Positions 50,939-63,585 of a stretch of 64,000 bases of DNA are shown in pieces. Positions within the stretch are counted from its first letter, which is position 1, and each line of letters begins with the position of its first letter. The stretch comes from Puniceicoccaceae bacterium Marseille-Q1082 (GTDB taxonomy: Bacteria > Verrucomicrobiota > Verrucomicrobiia > Opitutales > Intestinicryptomonadaceae), in NCBI GenBank assembly GCA_904424815.1, contig CAJGBI010000003.1:1-64000 (forward strand), given 5' to 3'. A program made the translations under genes and the position numbers. The notes below the pieces were generated by a model. The model was given only the letters and a program-made list of their open reading frames with translations, did not search any database and had not been told where the DNA came from.

Positions 50939-52423
50939 ATGAAAAAATACATTCTCATCTCGGCAATTATTTTCGCGGCGGCGAATGCCCTGCCCGCCGG
51001 CGCCGAACTTCCCTACCCTATCGCGCTCGAAGACTACCCGCAGGCGCCATCCCTCTGGGACGCCCTCCGCGAAAGGGTGAAAATCGCGCCCTTCAACCTC
51101 TACGCGACGGCGGTTTTTCTGTGCGCCGTAGTCCACACTTTCTGTTATAGATACTTCGTTGAAATCGCCCACTTCATAAAAAACGACTCAAAGGGCTCCG
51201 GATTTTTCTATCTGACGGACGCCAGCGACGAGGCGCGCGACATATTTTCCAAAATTTTCCATCTGCTGGGGGAGGTCGAGATAATATTTGCCATGTGGCT
51301 CGTGCCGCTCTTCGCCGGCTTCTGGTACGCCTACGGATGGGACGGCCTGTCGGCTTATCTGGACTCCATGACCTACGCTGAGCGCAAGTTTGAGGAGCCG
51401 CTGTTCGTGATGGCGATAATGCTGATATCCGCGAGCAAGCCGATAGTCGATTCCGCCGCATGGGCGATACGCAGGGCGGCGGCTCTCGGCGGGGGAACCG
51501 TCGGGGCGTGGTGGGTCTCAATAATGTGCATAGGGCCGCTGCTCGGCTCGGTAATAACGGAGCCCGCCGCAATAACGATTTCCGCGTCGCTTCTGATGTC
51601 CAAATTTTTCGAGTTCTCGCCCTCCGGCAGGCTGAAATACGCAACGGTCGGGCTGCTTTTCATGGCGGTGTCCGCGGGGGGCACGCTCACGCACTTCGCC
51701 GCCCCTCCCGTGCTGATGGTGGCGAGAACCTGGGGGTGGGACACCGCCTACATGATCTCCACGTTCGGCGCCAAAGCCGTCGCGGGGATATGCCTTTCAA
51801 CCGCCGCGTATTACGTTTTTTTCAGGCGCGAATTTGCCGAGCTTGAGGCGCGGCGCAAGGCCGACATGTCGCTGCGCGTCGCGGAAATGCCGTCTCCGGT
51901 ATGGCTGCGCGCATTCCACATGGGCTTTCTGGCGGCGGCGGTGATCTCCATGCACTATCCAGTGCTCCTGATTTTCATACTGATGACTTTCATCGCCTTC
52001 TGCGACGTGACGTCCGCCTACTCCCAAAAACTGCGCTACAAATCCCCCATACTCGTGGCGGTGTTCCTCTCGGCGCTCGTGGCGCACGGCGGCCTCCAAG
52101 GCTGGTGGATAGAGCCCGTGCTGGCGGGGCTCGGCAACCGCGAGCTCTTCCTCGGCGGAATGGCTCTCTCGGCGTTCAACGACAACGCGGCGATAACATA
52201 CCTCGCATCGCTCGTGCCGGGGTTCACCGAGAGCATGAAATACATGCTCGTCGCGGGCGCGGTTGCCGCCGGCGGACTGACCGTGATAGCCAACGCCCCC
52301 AACCTCGCGGGGCTCTCGGTGATGAAGCCGCACTTCAAAGACGGCATATCGCCGAAATTCCTGCTCTGCGGAACAGCGTTTCCTACGGCGATAACCGCCC
52401 TGATATTCTATTTCGGGGCGTGA
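50939..52423 (+). CDS. Putative Na+/H+ antiporter (PF07399 type)
   Basis: 494 aa with about eleven transmembrane segments after a possible signal sequence. The conserved blocks SITEPAAIT-like (GSVITEPAAITISASLL), SAGGTLTHFAAPPVLMVA and SAFNDNAAITYLASLVPGF are diagnostic for this uncharacterised antiporter family, common in Chlamydiae/Verrucomicrobiota relatives. The two ITEPAA/NDNAAI half-motifs are likely the ion-binding re-entrant loops. It lies just upstream of pflB in the same direction. Confidence 0.85.
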   Translation: MKKYILISAIIFAAANALPAGAELPYPIALEDYPQAPSLWDALRERVKIAPFNLYATAVFLCAVVHTFCYRYFVEIAHFIKNDSKGSGFFYLTDASDEARDIFSKIFHLLGEVEIIFAMWLVPLFAGFWYAYGWDGLSAYLDSMTYAERKFEEPLFVMAIMLISASKPIVDSAAWAIRRAAALGGGTVGAWWVSIMCIGPLLGSVITEPAAITISASLLMSKFFEFSPSGRLKYATVGLLFMAVSAGGTLTHFAAPPVLMVARTWGWDTAYMISTFGAKAVAGICLSTAAYYVFFRREFAELEARRKADMSLRVAEMPSPVWLRAFHMGFLAAAVISMHYPVLLIFILMTFIAFCDVTSAYSQKLRYKSPILVAVFLSALVAHGGLQGWWIEPVLAGLGNRELFLGGMALSAFNDNAAITYLASLVPGFTESMKYMLVAGAVAAGGLTVIANAPNLAGLSVMKPHFKDGISPKFLLCGTAFPTAITALIFYFGA

Positions 52424-52458
52424 GACTTTCAACCGGACTTACACACTTCAATAAAAAT

Positions 52459-52474
52459 GGGCGCGAAAGCGCCC
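52459..52474 (+). other. GNRA-capped stem-loop before pflB
   Basis: GGGCGC-GAAA-GCGCCC, a 6-bp stem closed by a GAAA tetraloop, 17 nt before the pflB ATG. It lacks a U-tract, so it is more likely a leader structure or processing site than a terminator. Confidence 0.5.
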
Positions 52475-52490
52475 GCAAAAACAAGACAAT

Positions 52491-54737
52491 ATGACCGACT
52501 CCGACAACGCACAGGAATGGAAATCGTTTAAACGCGGCGCATGGAGCTGCGGCACGGACGTTGCCGACTTCATCCGCCTCAACTACGAGCCGTACGAAGG
52601 CGACGGCGCGTTTCTCGAGCCCGCCACCGAAAGGACGCTGAAACTCTGGGGGCAAGTCCTCGAGCTCATGAAGCAGGAGCGGCGCAACAACGGGCTGCTC
52701 TCGGCGGACGTGTCCACCCCGTCGGCGGTTGACTCGCACAAGGCGGGATACATCGACAGGGACAGCGAGATCATCGTCGGCCTGCAAACCGACGCGCCCC
52801 TGCGCCGCGCGATAATGCCATTCGGGGGATACAGAATGGTGCACTCGTCGTGCGAGGCCTACGGGCTGAAAGAGGACGAAAAGGTAAAGGAAATATTCAC
52901 CAAGTACCGCAAGACGCACAACGCCGGAGTCTACGACGCCTACACGCCGGAAATTCTCGCCGCCCGCAAGAGCGCGATAATAACGGGGCTTCCGGACGCG
53001 TACGGGCGCGGCAGGATCATAGGCGACTACCGCAGGCTCGCGCTCTACGGCGCCGACTACCTCATCGCCGACAAAAAAAGGCAGAAGGCCTCGAGCGACA
53101 ATTCGCCGATGACGGAGGACGTCATACGCGAGCGCGAGGAGCTTTCCGAGCAGATAGCCGCCCTCGAAGCCGTCAAGCGCATGACGCTCTCCTACGGCAT
53201 AGACGTTTCAAAGCCCGCGTCCGATTTCAGGGAGGCCGTGCAGTGGACGTACTTCGCGTACCTGGCGGCGATAAAGGACCAGAACGGCGCGGCGATGTCG
53301 CTCGGGCGCGTGACGACGTTCCTCGACATATACGCGCGGCGCGACCTCGAAAGCGGGAAGATAACGGAGTCGCGCGCGCAGGAGATAATGGACGACTTCA
53401 TCATAAAGCTGCGCATGGTGCGCTTTCTCCGCACGCCCGAATACAACGACCTGTTCAGCGGGGACCCCGTGTGGGTGACGGAATCCGTCGGCGGAATGTG
53501 CGAAGACGGCCGCACACTCGTCACGAAAAACTCTTTCAGGCTCCTCCACACCCTCTCCAATCTCGGCCCCGCGCCCGAGCCCAACATCACGGTGCTGTGG
53601 TCGGAAAAGCTGCCGCGCGGCTTCAAGGAATTCTGCGCCAAGACCTCGGCGGAGTCGTCCTCCATACAGTACGAAAACGACGACCTCATGCGCCCGCTCT
53701 TCGGCGACGACTACGGAATCGCCTGCTGCGTGTCGCCGCTCGTAATCGGCAAGGAAATGCAGTTTTTCGGGGCGCGCGCAAACCTCGCCAAAGCGCTGCT
53801 ATACGCCATAAACGGCGGCGTGGACGAGCGCACGGGGGTTCTCGTCGCCAAGGGATTCGAGCCCATAAGGGACGAAATCCTCGACTTCGACAAGGTGATG
53901 GAAAAGTTCGACAAAATGATGGACTGGCTCAGCCGCACGTACGTCAACGCGCTCAACATCATCCATTACATGCACGACAAATATTACTACGAAAAGGCGC
54001 AGCTTGCCTTCATGGACAAGGATGTCGTGCGCAAGCTCGGGTGCGGCATAGCGGGCTTTTCGGTCGTGACGGACTCGCTGTCGGCTATAAAATACGCCAA
54101 GGTCAGGCCGATACGCAACGAAAACGGCGTGGCGGTGGACTTTGAAATAGAGGGCGACTTTCCCAAGTACGGCAACAACGACGACAGGGTGGACTCCATC
54201 GCGGTGGATCTCGTCAGGCGGTTCATGGGCAAAATCCGCAAGCTGCCCGCGTATAGAAACGCCATACACACCCAGTCCATTCTCACCATCACCTCCAACG
54301 TGGTGTACGGCAAAAAAACCGGCAACACTCCCGACGGCAGAATGGCGGGCGTCCCCTTCGCCCCGGGCGCAAACCCGCTCCACGGCCGCGACACGAGCGG
54401 CGCGCTCGCGTCGCTCTGCTCGGTGGCAAAACTTCCGTTCGAGGACGCCAAAGACGGAATATCCAACACGTTCACGATACTGCCGGACTCCCTCGGCAAG
54501 TCCGAAGCCGAGAAAATCGGCAACCTCTGCGGGCTGATCGACGGGTACATGGCAAACAAAGGCCAGCACCTGAACGTCAACGTGCTCAGGCGCGAGGTGC
54601 TCGAGGACGCGATGGACCACCCCGAAAAATATCCGCAGCTGACGATCCGCGTTTCGGGGTACGCGGTGAACTTCATAAAGCTCACCAGGCCCCAGCAGCT
54701 CGACGTTATCTCGAGAACCTTCCACGCCAAGCTCTGA
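52491..54737 (+). CDS. pflB: Pyruvate formate-lyase (formate C-acetyltransferase)
   Basis: 748 aa. Glycyl-radical enzyme converting pyruvate and CoA to acetyl-CoA and formate under anoxia. Catalytic adjacent cysteines Cys412-Cys413 in [10 protein letters not shown]; radical Gly723 in [10 protein letters not shown]; also [17 protein letters not shown]-type loop. The length fits true PFL rather than glycerol dehydratase homologues. The activase follows 52 nt downstream. Confidence 0.96.
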   Translation: MTDSDNAQEWKSFKRGAWSCGTDVADFIRLNYEPYEGDGAFLEPATERTLKLWGQVLELMKQERRNNGLLSADVSTPSAVDSHKAGYIDRDSEIIVGLQTDAPLRRAIMPFGGYRMVHSSCEAYGLKEDEKVKEIFTKYRKTHNAGVYDAYTPEILAARKSAIITGLPDAYGRGRIIGDYRRLALYGADYLIADKKRQKASSDNSPMTEDVIREREELSEQIAALEAVKRMTLSYGIDVSKPASDFREAVQWTYFAYLAAIKDQNGAAMSLGRVTTFLDIYARRDLESGKITESRAQEIMDDFIIKLRMVRFLRTPEYNDLFSGDPVWVTESVGGMCEDGRTLVTKNSFRLLHTLSNLGPAPEPNITVLWSEKLPRGFKEFCAKTSAESSSIQYENDDLMRPLFGDDYGIACCVSPLVIGKEMQFFGARANLAKALLYAINGGVDERTGVLVAKGFEPIRDEILDFDKVMEKFDKMMDWLSRTYVNALNIIHYMHDKYYYEKAQLAFMDKDVVRKLGCGIAGFSVVTDSLSAIKYAKVRPIRNENGVAVDFEIEGDFPKYGNNDDRVDSIAVDLVRRFMGKIRKLPAYRNAIHTQSILTITSNVVYGKKTGNTPDGRMAGVPFAPGANPLHGRDTSGALASLCSVAKLPFEDAKDGISNTFTILPDSLGKSEAEKIGNLCGLIDGYMANKGQHLNVNVLRREVLEDAMDHPEKYPQLTIRVSGYAVNFIKLTRPQQLDVISRTFHAKL

Positions 54738-54789
54738 AATTGCGCGCGCGGCGCGGATTGAAACCCGCGCCGCGCCCCCACCGGTTGCC

Positions 54790-55527
54790 ATGAAAGCCGC
54801 TGTGCATTCGTTCGAGACCGCCGGCACGCTCGACGGGCCCGGCATACGCTTCGTGCTCTTTCTGCACGGGTGCCCGATGCGCTGCATCTTCTGCCACAAC
54901 CCCGACACGTGGGCGGCGGGCGCAAAAAAGCTGATGTCCGCCGAAGAGATTTTCTCGGAAATAAAAAAGTACTCGGCGTTCTTTGCCGCGTCCGGCGGAG
55001 GGGTCACGGTCTCGGGCGGGGAGCCGCTCATGCAGCCGGACTTCCTGATCGAATTTCTGGAACTGCTGAAAAGAAATTCCGTCCACTCGGCGATAGACAC
55101 CTGCGGCTGCGCCGATTTGGACGCCAAGGCGGAGAAAATCATCGAGCTCGCAGACATGTTCCTGCTCGACGTCAAGCACGCCGATCCGGACGGGCACATC
55201 GCCCTCACGGGAAAAAGCGCCGAAAAGCCGAGAAAATTTCTCGAGCGCATCTGCGGGGCGGGAAAGAGGGTCTGGATAAGGTGCGTGCTCGTAAACGGCA
55301 TAACCGCCGGCGCCGAGTACGCCGAAAAGCTCGGCGAATACCTGAAACCCTTCGAGGGCAAAATCGAACGGGTGGAGCTCCTGCCCTACCACACGCTCGG
55401 GGTGCAAAAATGGCGGGAGCTCGGGCTCGACTACAAGCTCGAAGGCGTGGCGCCTACTTCTCCGGAAACGGCCGCCGGCTTCCGGAAGATACTGCAAGGC
55501 AAACTGCCGGTAACGGAAATCGCTTGA
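54790..55527 (+). CDS. pflA: Pyruvate formate-lyase activating enzyme
   Basis: 245 aa radical-SAM enzyme that installs the glycyl radical in PflB. The 4Fe-4S cluster ligands are Cys28, Cys32 and Cys35 (GCPMRCIFCHNPDTW); SAM-binding GGEPL follows (VSGGEPLMQPDFL). Start VHSFETAGTLDGPGIRF is typical of PflA. Converges on the LamG lipoprotein gene. Confidence 0.96.
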   Translation: MKAAVHSFETAGTLDGPGIRFVLFLHGCPMRCIFCHNPDTWAAGAKKLMSAEEIFSEIKKYSAFFAASGGGVTVSGGEPLMQPDFLIEFLELLKRNSVHSAIDTCGCADLDAKAEKIIELADMFLLDVKHADPDGHIALTGKSAEKPRKFLERICGAGKRVWIRCVLVNGITAGAEYAEKLGEYLKPFEGKIERVELLPYHTLGVQKWRELGLDYKLEGVAPTSPETAAGFRKILQGKLPVTEIA

Positions 55528-55534
55528 CTGCGCG

Positions 55535-56377
55535 CTATTCGAGCGGATACGCCGCGGCGAGTTCCGAGAGCTCCGCGCCCGAAAGCGCGCGGTCGTAAAC
55601 CGCGATGGCGCCTATCCTGCCCTTGAAAAAATTGCCCATTCCCCTTTTCAAAAGCACGGCGCCCATCGTAAAGTCCGAGCCGTTGTCGCCTATGCCGTCG
55701 GGGAAATAGTACGGGTTTTTGGACTGCGCCAGCCCGTCGGGATAGCCTGGAAAACCCTTTGTGTGGTCTATGAGCTCCCTCGGCCTCTCGGCGAACTTCC
55801 CGTCCAGATAAGAACGTATGTATTTTCCGTCGTAGGTAAAGGCAACGCACGCCCACTTGCCGTGCGGGACCTTTTGCGCGCTCGCCGAATAGTCTATCGA
55901 AAACGGGAACGGGGGCGTCGGCTTGCCGGTCCTGGATACGTGCCCGCACACCTGGTCGCCGCCGTTGTAGTATGGCAGCGACACGAACAGCCCGTACTGC
56001 CGCTTTCCTCCGTCGGAATGCTCGTTCCACATTCCGCCGACAAACCCTATGCCCTCGCCCGACCAGTTCACCCACGCGACTACCGTCACCGCGTTCGCCT
56101 TTACGTTCAGCGCGCCCGTATCGGCGTAGGGGAGGGTCAGGTAATTTTTGCCGTCGAACACCGCGCAGCGGCCCGAGACCGGCCCCCCTTCGGAAATTTT
56201 CACGCCGCCGATGTTTTTCATCTCAAAGCGCCCGCAGCGCGATTTGAAAGAGTCCGAAAAATCCCACGCGGCAACTAATCCCGCGGGCTTTTCAATGGCG
56301 TCCGGACATGGCGGCTGCGAAGCGCATCCTCCGCAAAATCCAAGGCAAGCAAACAGGGGCAATGCGATATGTCTCAT
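55535..56377 (-). CDS. LamG/concanavalin-like lipoprotein
   Basis: 280 aa. Signal peptide with lipobox CGGC (Cys18). A single jelly-roll domain of the Laminin_G_3 type: LVAAWDFSDSF, GRCAVFDGKNYLTLPY, VTVVAWVNWSGEG, WACVAFTYDGKYIRSYLDGK and the ending GRIGAIAVYDRALSGAELSELAAAYP. Probable surface carbohydrate-binding or adhesive lipoprotein. The stop is 8 nt from the converging pflA stop. Confidence 0.85.
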   Translation of the reverse strand: MRHIALPLFACLGFCGGCASQPPCPDAIEKPAGLVAAWDFSDSFKSRCGRFEMKNIGGVKISEGGPVSGRCAVFDGKNYLTLPYADTGALNVKANAVTVVAWVNWSGEGIGFVGGMWNEHSDGGKRQYGLFVSLPYYNGGDQVCGHVSRTGKPTPPFPFSIDYSASAQKVPHGKWACVAFTYDGKYIRSYLDGKFAERPRELIDHTKGFPGYPDGLAQSKNPYYFPDGIGDNGSDFTMGAVLLKRGMGNFFKGRIGAIAVYDRALSGAELSELAAAYPLE

Positions 56378-56600
56378 GCGCGCGATTCAACCCGCATTTA
56401 AAAGCAAAGGCAACCCCTAAAATTTTTCGCCGAAAGGGGCGCGCGCGGCGGATGATTTGTTGACTTTCGGGGGATTTTTCTCCTTAACGGAGCAATTAAA
56501 AAAACGGGGGCGCGCTCTCCGCGCGCCGCTCCCGCGCTCCGGCGACGGGGCGGAAAAACGCAACTCCGCGCGCGGCGCGGCCATAACCGGAAAGCTTTAA

Positions 56601-58463
56601 TTGGACAACCCATCAACTCCAAACGCCGTATTTTTCAACGCTCTCAAAAACTGCGCCGAAAGGGGCGACAGCGCGTGGCACACTCCCGGGCACAACGGCG
56701 GGGCCTTTTTTTTAAGGTCTAAGACCGGCCGCGAATTCAGGAACTTCGTCGGCAGAAACATGTGCCGCGCCGACATGTCGGTTTCGGTGGAGGAGCTCGG
56801 GTCGCTGCTCGGGCACGAGGGAAAAATCGGAGAGGCCGAGCGCAACGCCGCAAAAACTTTCGGCGCGGACGAAACCTATTTCGTGCTCGGCGGGACGTCG
56901 GCGGCAAACCAGATGATAATCGAGGCGTGCGCCGCCGAAAACGACATTGCCGCAATCGACAGAAACTGCCACAAGTCGGTCTACCACGCGCTGATTTCCA
57001 CGGGCGCCGAACCCGCGTACATCAGGCCGGTAAGAAACAAAATGGGCATGTCAGGCCCGATTCCGTGGAGGGCGACTTCCGGAGAAAATATGCGCCGCCT
57101 CCTTGCCGAAACCCCCGGGCCGAAGGGGAGGACCCCGAAAATTCTGACGCTCACAAACTCCAACTACGACGGCGTATGCGCGGAGATTTCGCACTTTCTA
57201 AAAAATCCGCCCGCGCGCAACCTGCACTTCGACGAAGCGTGGTTTGCGCACGCGAAGTTCTCGCCGATATACGCGGGGTTTTGCGCGCTCGGCGCGGAGA
57301 GGGCGGACTGCCCCGTGTTCGCGTCGCAGTCGACGCACAAAATGCTTGCGGCGTTTTCGCAGGGCTCCATGCTGCACATGCGCCGCGGCAGGCTTTCCTC
57401 CCCCGCCGCGGGCGCGCTCGAGGAAACCTACGCCATGCACACCTCGACCTCGCCGCAATACAACATAATCGCGTCCCTCGACGCCGCCGCCTCAATAATG
57501 GCGGAGGCGGGCGAGAGGCTTACGGGCGAAACTCTGCGGCTGGCCGTGGGGCTAAGGCTCGAAATAGTCCGGAGAAAATTGCGGGCGCAAGCGCGCGGCG
57601 GATGGTATTTCGGCGTCTGGCAGCCCGATTTTGCCGAGATCCCCGGCGGCGGCAAAATCCCCTTCGCGGAAGCCGACCCGTCTTTCCTCTCCCAAAACCG
57701 GTCGCCGTGGATAATCCGCCCCGGGGACGGCTGGCACGGATTCTCCGAAATGCGCGAGCCCGACGCCGCGATGCTCGACCCGCTGAAAATCACGATAACA
57801 ACTCCTGGATTTGACGCCAATTCCTGCGCCGCGCCGCGAGGGATTCCCGCAAAGGCGGTTTCGCGCTTCCTCGAATCGCGGGGGATTATCTGCGAAAAGA
57901 CGGACTTTTACTCCTTCCTGCTGCTGCATTCGCTGGGCATAGAAAAGGCGCAGCACGGACGGCTTCTGGACGCCCTCGACGAATTCGCCGAGATGTACGA
58001 CGCCGACGCGCCGCTTTCGGAGGCGGCACCCGAGCTCGCCGCCGAATTCCCCGAAGCCTACGGGAAAGAAAGGCTGCGCGCGCACTGCGACAAAATGCAC
58101 GCCTTTATCTCTGAAGCGCGCATGGTCGAAAAGATGAACCGCGCGTTCCGGACGCTTCCCGAGCGGCGTATGAAGCCCTCCGCGGCATTCGGGCGCGTGG
58201 TGGACGGCGGCGCGGAATACGTCCCCGTCCGCGGGCTCGCGGGCAGGACGGCGGCGACCGCGATTATTCCCTATCCGCCAGGAACGCCGCTGATACTGGG
58301 CGGGGAGATGTGGGGCGACAGCGGAATCGCCGTGCGCGACTACCTCGCCGCGCTCGAAGACTTTGAAACCGCTTTCCCGGGATACGAGACGGAAATCATC
58401 GGCGTGTCGAAAAGCGTCGATGGAAAGCGCGCAAAGTTCAGCGCGCTATGCCTCAAAAGCTGA
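56601..58463 (+). CDS. Orn/Lys/Arg decarboxylase family PLP enzyme
   Basis: 620 aa, starting at TTG 56601 with GGAAAG six bases ahead; no in-frame ATG is nearby upstream. The HTPGHNGGAFF and VLGGTSAANQMI motifs, DEAWFAHAKFSPIY and the PLP lysine Lys247 (SQSTHKMLAAFSQGS) mark the group III decarboxylases. It lacks the N-terminal wing domain of E. coli inducible enzymes. It makes cadaverine, putrescine or agmatine; the substrate cannot be assigned. Monocistronic. Confidence 0.88.
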   Translation: MDNPSTPNAVFFNALKNCAERGDSAWHTPGHNGGAFFLRSKTGREFRNFVGRNMCRADMSVSVEELGSLLGHEGKIGEAERNAAKTFGADETYFVLGGTSAANQMIIEACAAENDIAAIDRNCHKSVYHALISTGAEPAYIRPVRNKMGMSGPIPWRATSGENMRRLLAETPGPKGRTPKILTLTNSNYDGVCAEISHFLKNPPARNLHFDEAWFAHAKFSPIYAGFCALGAERADCPVFASQSTHKMLAAFSQGSMLHMRRGRLSSPAAGALEETYAMHTSTSPQYNIIASLDAAASIMAEAGERLTGETLRLAVGLRLEIVRRKLRAQARGGWYFGVWQPDFAEIPGGGKIPFAEADPSFLSQNRSPWIIRPGDGWHGFSEMREPDAAMLDPLKITITTPGFDANSCAAPRGIPAKAVSRFLESRGIICEKTDFYSFLLLHSLGIEKAQHGRLLDALDEFAEMYDADAPLSEAAPELAAEFPEAYGKERLRAHCDKMHAFISEARMVEKMNRAFRTLPERRMKPSAAFGRVVDGGAEYVPVRGLAGRTAATAIIPYPPGTPLILGGEMWGDSGIAVRDYLAALEDFETAFPGYETEIIGVSKSVDGKRAKFSALCLKS

Positions 58464-58514
58464 AACCGCGCGGCAAATTCGCCGGAAAAATTACAGCGCG
58501 CCCGTCCGGCGGAA

Positions 58515-58964
58515 CTATTTGAACAGGCTGTCGAAAATCGAATAAGTGGTCTTTGACGCCGACGCCGGATTGCCGATCTCCTGGACGCCGTAGTCCGTGC
58601 CCTTGTAGTCGTACTTGTACAGATCCGCCCACACGGTCAGGTATCCGTATCCGATAAACGGGTACAGAAATCCGCTGCACTCGGAATACATATTCTGGAA
58701 GGCATAGGGAGAGCCGTCTATTTTGTACCCCTCCCGCTCCGCCGCGGCGTAGAGGTTGTCTATGGCGGCCTGCTCCGACGGGCTCGTTCCTATGAAGAAG
58801 AATCTGAAGCCGCTGTCGTCGCCGCGCAGCCGCGTTTTGACGGGTATTCCCGCCTGCGAATGGGCGTTCCAGTGGGTTGTCGGGGAATCGTCGTAGCTTA
58901 GGCATCCGGCCAGCGCAAACATCGCGGCCGACGCGCACGCCGAAAAAACGGCATTTGTTTTCAT
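58515..58964 (-). CDS. Small lipoprotein, unknown function
   Basis: 149 aa from the ATG at 58964. Signal peptide with lipobox ALAGC (Cys20). The mature part contains VKTRLRGDDSGFRFFFIGTSPSEQAAIDNLYAAAEREGYKI-like sequence, aromatic-rich in the second half (FLYPFIGYGYLTVWADLYKYDYKG). No family recognised. It converges on the decarboxylase gene. Confidence 0.65.
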   Translation of the reverse strand: MKTNAVFSACASAAMFALAGCLSYDDSPTTHWNAHSQAGIPVKTRLRGDDSGFRFFFIGTSPSEQAAIDNLYAAAEREGYKIDGSPYAFQNMYSECSGFLYPFIGYGYLTVWADLYKYDYKGTDYGVQEIGNPASASKTTYSIFDSLFK

Positions 58965-59115
58965 ACCGTTTTTCGACGCCCGAAAGCTGCAAAAGTTCCG
59001 AAAGTCGCGTTGGAAAATTCGCATCTCCGTGCGCCATGCGGACAGGCGAGAAAAAATGCGCATATATATTTTACAAGATTTTCCCGCCGGAAACTCCGTA
59101 AGCCGGCCAAACCGG

Positions 59116-59160
59116 AAAAAAATTCCGCTATGCGCCAAATGCAAGCGCATCCGAGAGCGG
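59116..59160 (-). terminator. Intrinsic terminator of the PEP-CTERM gene at 59171
   Basis: Minus strand: an outer CCGCT/AGCGG and inner ATGCGC/GCGCAT stem, then TTTTTTT (A-run at 59116-59122 on plus). Confidence 0.7.
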
Positions 59161-59170
59161 CGCGAAACGT

Positions 59171-60670
59171 TTATTTTCTTTTTCTCCGCGCGGCGGCAAT
59201 CAAAACGGCCGCTCCCATTGCCACGGCGAAAGCGGCGGGCTCGGGGACTTGGGCGAGTTCCAGACGCAGCGTGAGCTTGCCGTCCGCAAAGTCGTCCTCG
59301 AGAATTTCAGCTTTTATGCCGCCGTCCATGCTGAGCATTTCCGCCAACTCGCCCGCGGACACGTTCGTCTCGGAAAACTCCACTATCGTATAGTCCATGT
59401 ATTCAAGTCCGGCCGTTTCAAGCCACGCACCGAAATCTGCGGATGACAGATTCAGCTCAAACTCGAAATTTCCCATGACGTTCATCGCCCCGTCGAATAC
59501 GATTTTGTCGCAACCCTCCGCCTCGGAAAAGTCGAACCTGATTTTTCCTGCGGAAAGCCACGCCTCGCTGAAACGCGCCGACCCGATTTCCCCCGCAACC
59601 AGCCCCGTCGCGCTGAACACCGCGCCCGCGCCGCTTACTTGGAGCAAATCCCCTTTCATGCCGGAGTGCATTCCCAGGCTCAATTCGCCCCTCTCCACCG
59701 TCACGTTCGATATGTCCGCGTTTGAATAATAATCGTACGGCTCAATTGATGAAAACCTTAAAACCTGTTTCCCGTTTTTCGCATCCGAGGCGTTCATCGT
59801 TATATTGAACGCCGCGGGGCTCCCGCTGCCTCTGGCAATTGCGCCGGAATATTCGCTCGAAACCGAATTTGTAAATTCGAGCGATATCTGCGATACGATT
59901 TCGTTCGAAGATATTTGAATTTTCCCGTTGCGGCAATCCAATCCTCCAAGCTTTACGTCAACAGATCTAAACAAGCCGCCTTCGGTCTGCAAAAAATCCA
60001 GCGTAGCCCCATTTCCCCCGCCAGAGAGCGACAGGACTCCGCCGACTTCGAATCTCGAAATTCCCAACCCAAGTTCGATGTCCGACCAAAAAGAAAGGCG
60101 CGCGTTTCCAGCAACTTTGAAAGAGGAAACCGCTCCGGAGGATTGCAACTGGAAGCGCATCTGGCCGCCTTCGTTTTGACGGAGGGAAAAATCCCCGCCG
60201 ATTTCAATCGACGAATTTTCCCCCAACATCGTTCTTATGATCGGATTCCAAGTCTTTGTGGAAACCGACACGCCGAAATCTCCGACCGTCCGTAGGCTCT
60301 TCCCGTCCGCGACGGAAAACAGCCTGTAACCCCAATTATTCGTCCCGAGCGAAATGTCAGCGTTTATTCCCGCAACAACCAGGGAATCCGAAACGGAATA
60401 CGCCCCGTCGCAGTTTATCCCGTTGGGCATTGAATGACTTATGTTCAGAAAATTTATATTGTCGGCGGTCTCCGCGACGGAGCCCGCAAACTGCTCGCCG
60501 TCCGCGGAGCCGACCTTCCATATCGACGGGTCGAGAAGATCGCATGATACGCCCGCCTCGTAGGTCGAGGAGGTATAGAGATCGGTTTGGGTTTGCGCCG
60601 CGAATGCGGAGGAAACCGCATAGACGGCCGCAGACGACATAAAACAAACGATATAAAATTTCTTTTTCAT
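59171..60670 (-). CDS. PEP-CTERM surface protein, type A
   Basis: 499 aa. Signal peptide (MKKKFYIVCFMSSAAVYAVSSAFA), long beta-rich Gly/Ser/Asn body, tag AQVPEPAAFAVAMGAAVLIAAARRKRK. Paralogue of the 21660-23210 protein with matching landmarks: IWKVGSADGEQFAG, ENSSIEIGGDFS, YSGAIA, NITMNASDAKNGKQ, VERGELSLG. The two lie 36 kb apart on the same strand. Predicted exosortase substrate. Confidence 0.88.
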   Translation of the reverse strand: MKKKFYIVCFMSSAAVYAVSSAFAAQTQTDLYTSSTYEAGVSCDLLDPSIWKVGSADGEQFAGSVAETADNINFLNISHSMPNGINCDGAYSVSDSLVVAGINADISLGTNNWGYRLFSVADGKSLRTVGDFGVSVSTKTWNPIIRTMLGENSSIEIGGDFSLRQNEGGQMRFQLQSSGAVSSFKVAGNARLSFWSDIELGLGISRFEVGGVLSLSGGGNGATLDFLQTEGGLFRSVDVKLGGLDCRNGKIQISSNEIVSQISLEFTNSVSSEYSGAIARGSGSPAAFNITMNASDAKNGKQVLRFSSIEPYDYYSNADISNVTVERGELSLGMHSGMKGDLLQVSGAGAVFSATGLVAGEIGSARFSEAWLSAGKIRFDFSEAEGCDKIVFDGAMNVMGNFEFELNLSSADFGAWLETAGLEYMDYTIVEFSETNVSAGELAEMLSMDGGIKAEILEDDFADGKLTLRLELAQVPEPAAFAVAMGAAVLIAAARRKRK

Positions 60671-60705
60671 GTAATTTTGCGTAGTTGAAGCCCAAACAAT
60701 GTCAA
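60670..60705 (-). promoter_or_regulatory. Predicted promoter of PEP-CTERM gene (type A, right)
   Basis: On minus, TTGACA at 60705-60700 starts 35 nt before the ATG. A weak TACGCA follows at 16 bp. The expected transcription start coincides with the start codon. Confidence 0.45.
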
Positions 60706-60994
60706 GATTTTTTACAATTCAAATTTTCTTTCTCCATTGGACGAAACCGGCGCGGAATTCCAACAATACCCCCGTTTTGCGGGTGCAGGACAAAAAGATG
60801 CGGCAGGCAAATCCGAAGCGGACTGCGGCGCCCGCAGGCAATTTCCAAGTTCCGACGGTAAAAATCAAAAATGCAAACGGCGGCGTCCAAATGGGAACGC
60901 CGCCGGGGAAAGAAAATAAAAAATAAGCCGTCAAATCGCGCGCACGGGCGCGCGCCGCCCTATGGCAAACGCCAACGCGCGGCGTTTGCCCGCG

Positions 60995-63571
<2,577 letters not shown>

Positions 63572-63585
63572 ATGCCTCCGGTGTA

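Noticed and set aside
53799-55361. 520-aa minus-strand frame over pflB-pflA
   Set aside because: Both sense genes have intact catalytic motifs; the antisense frame has none.
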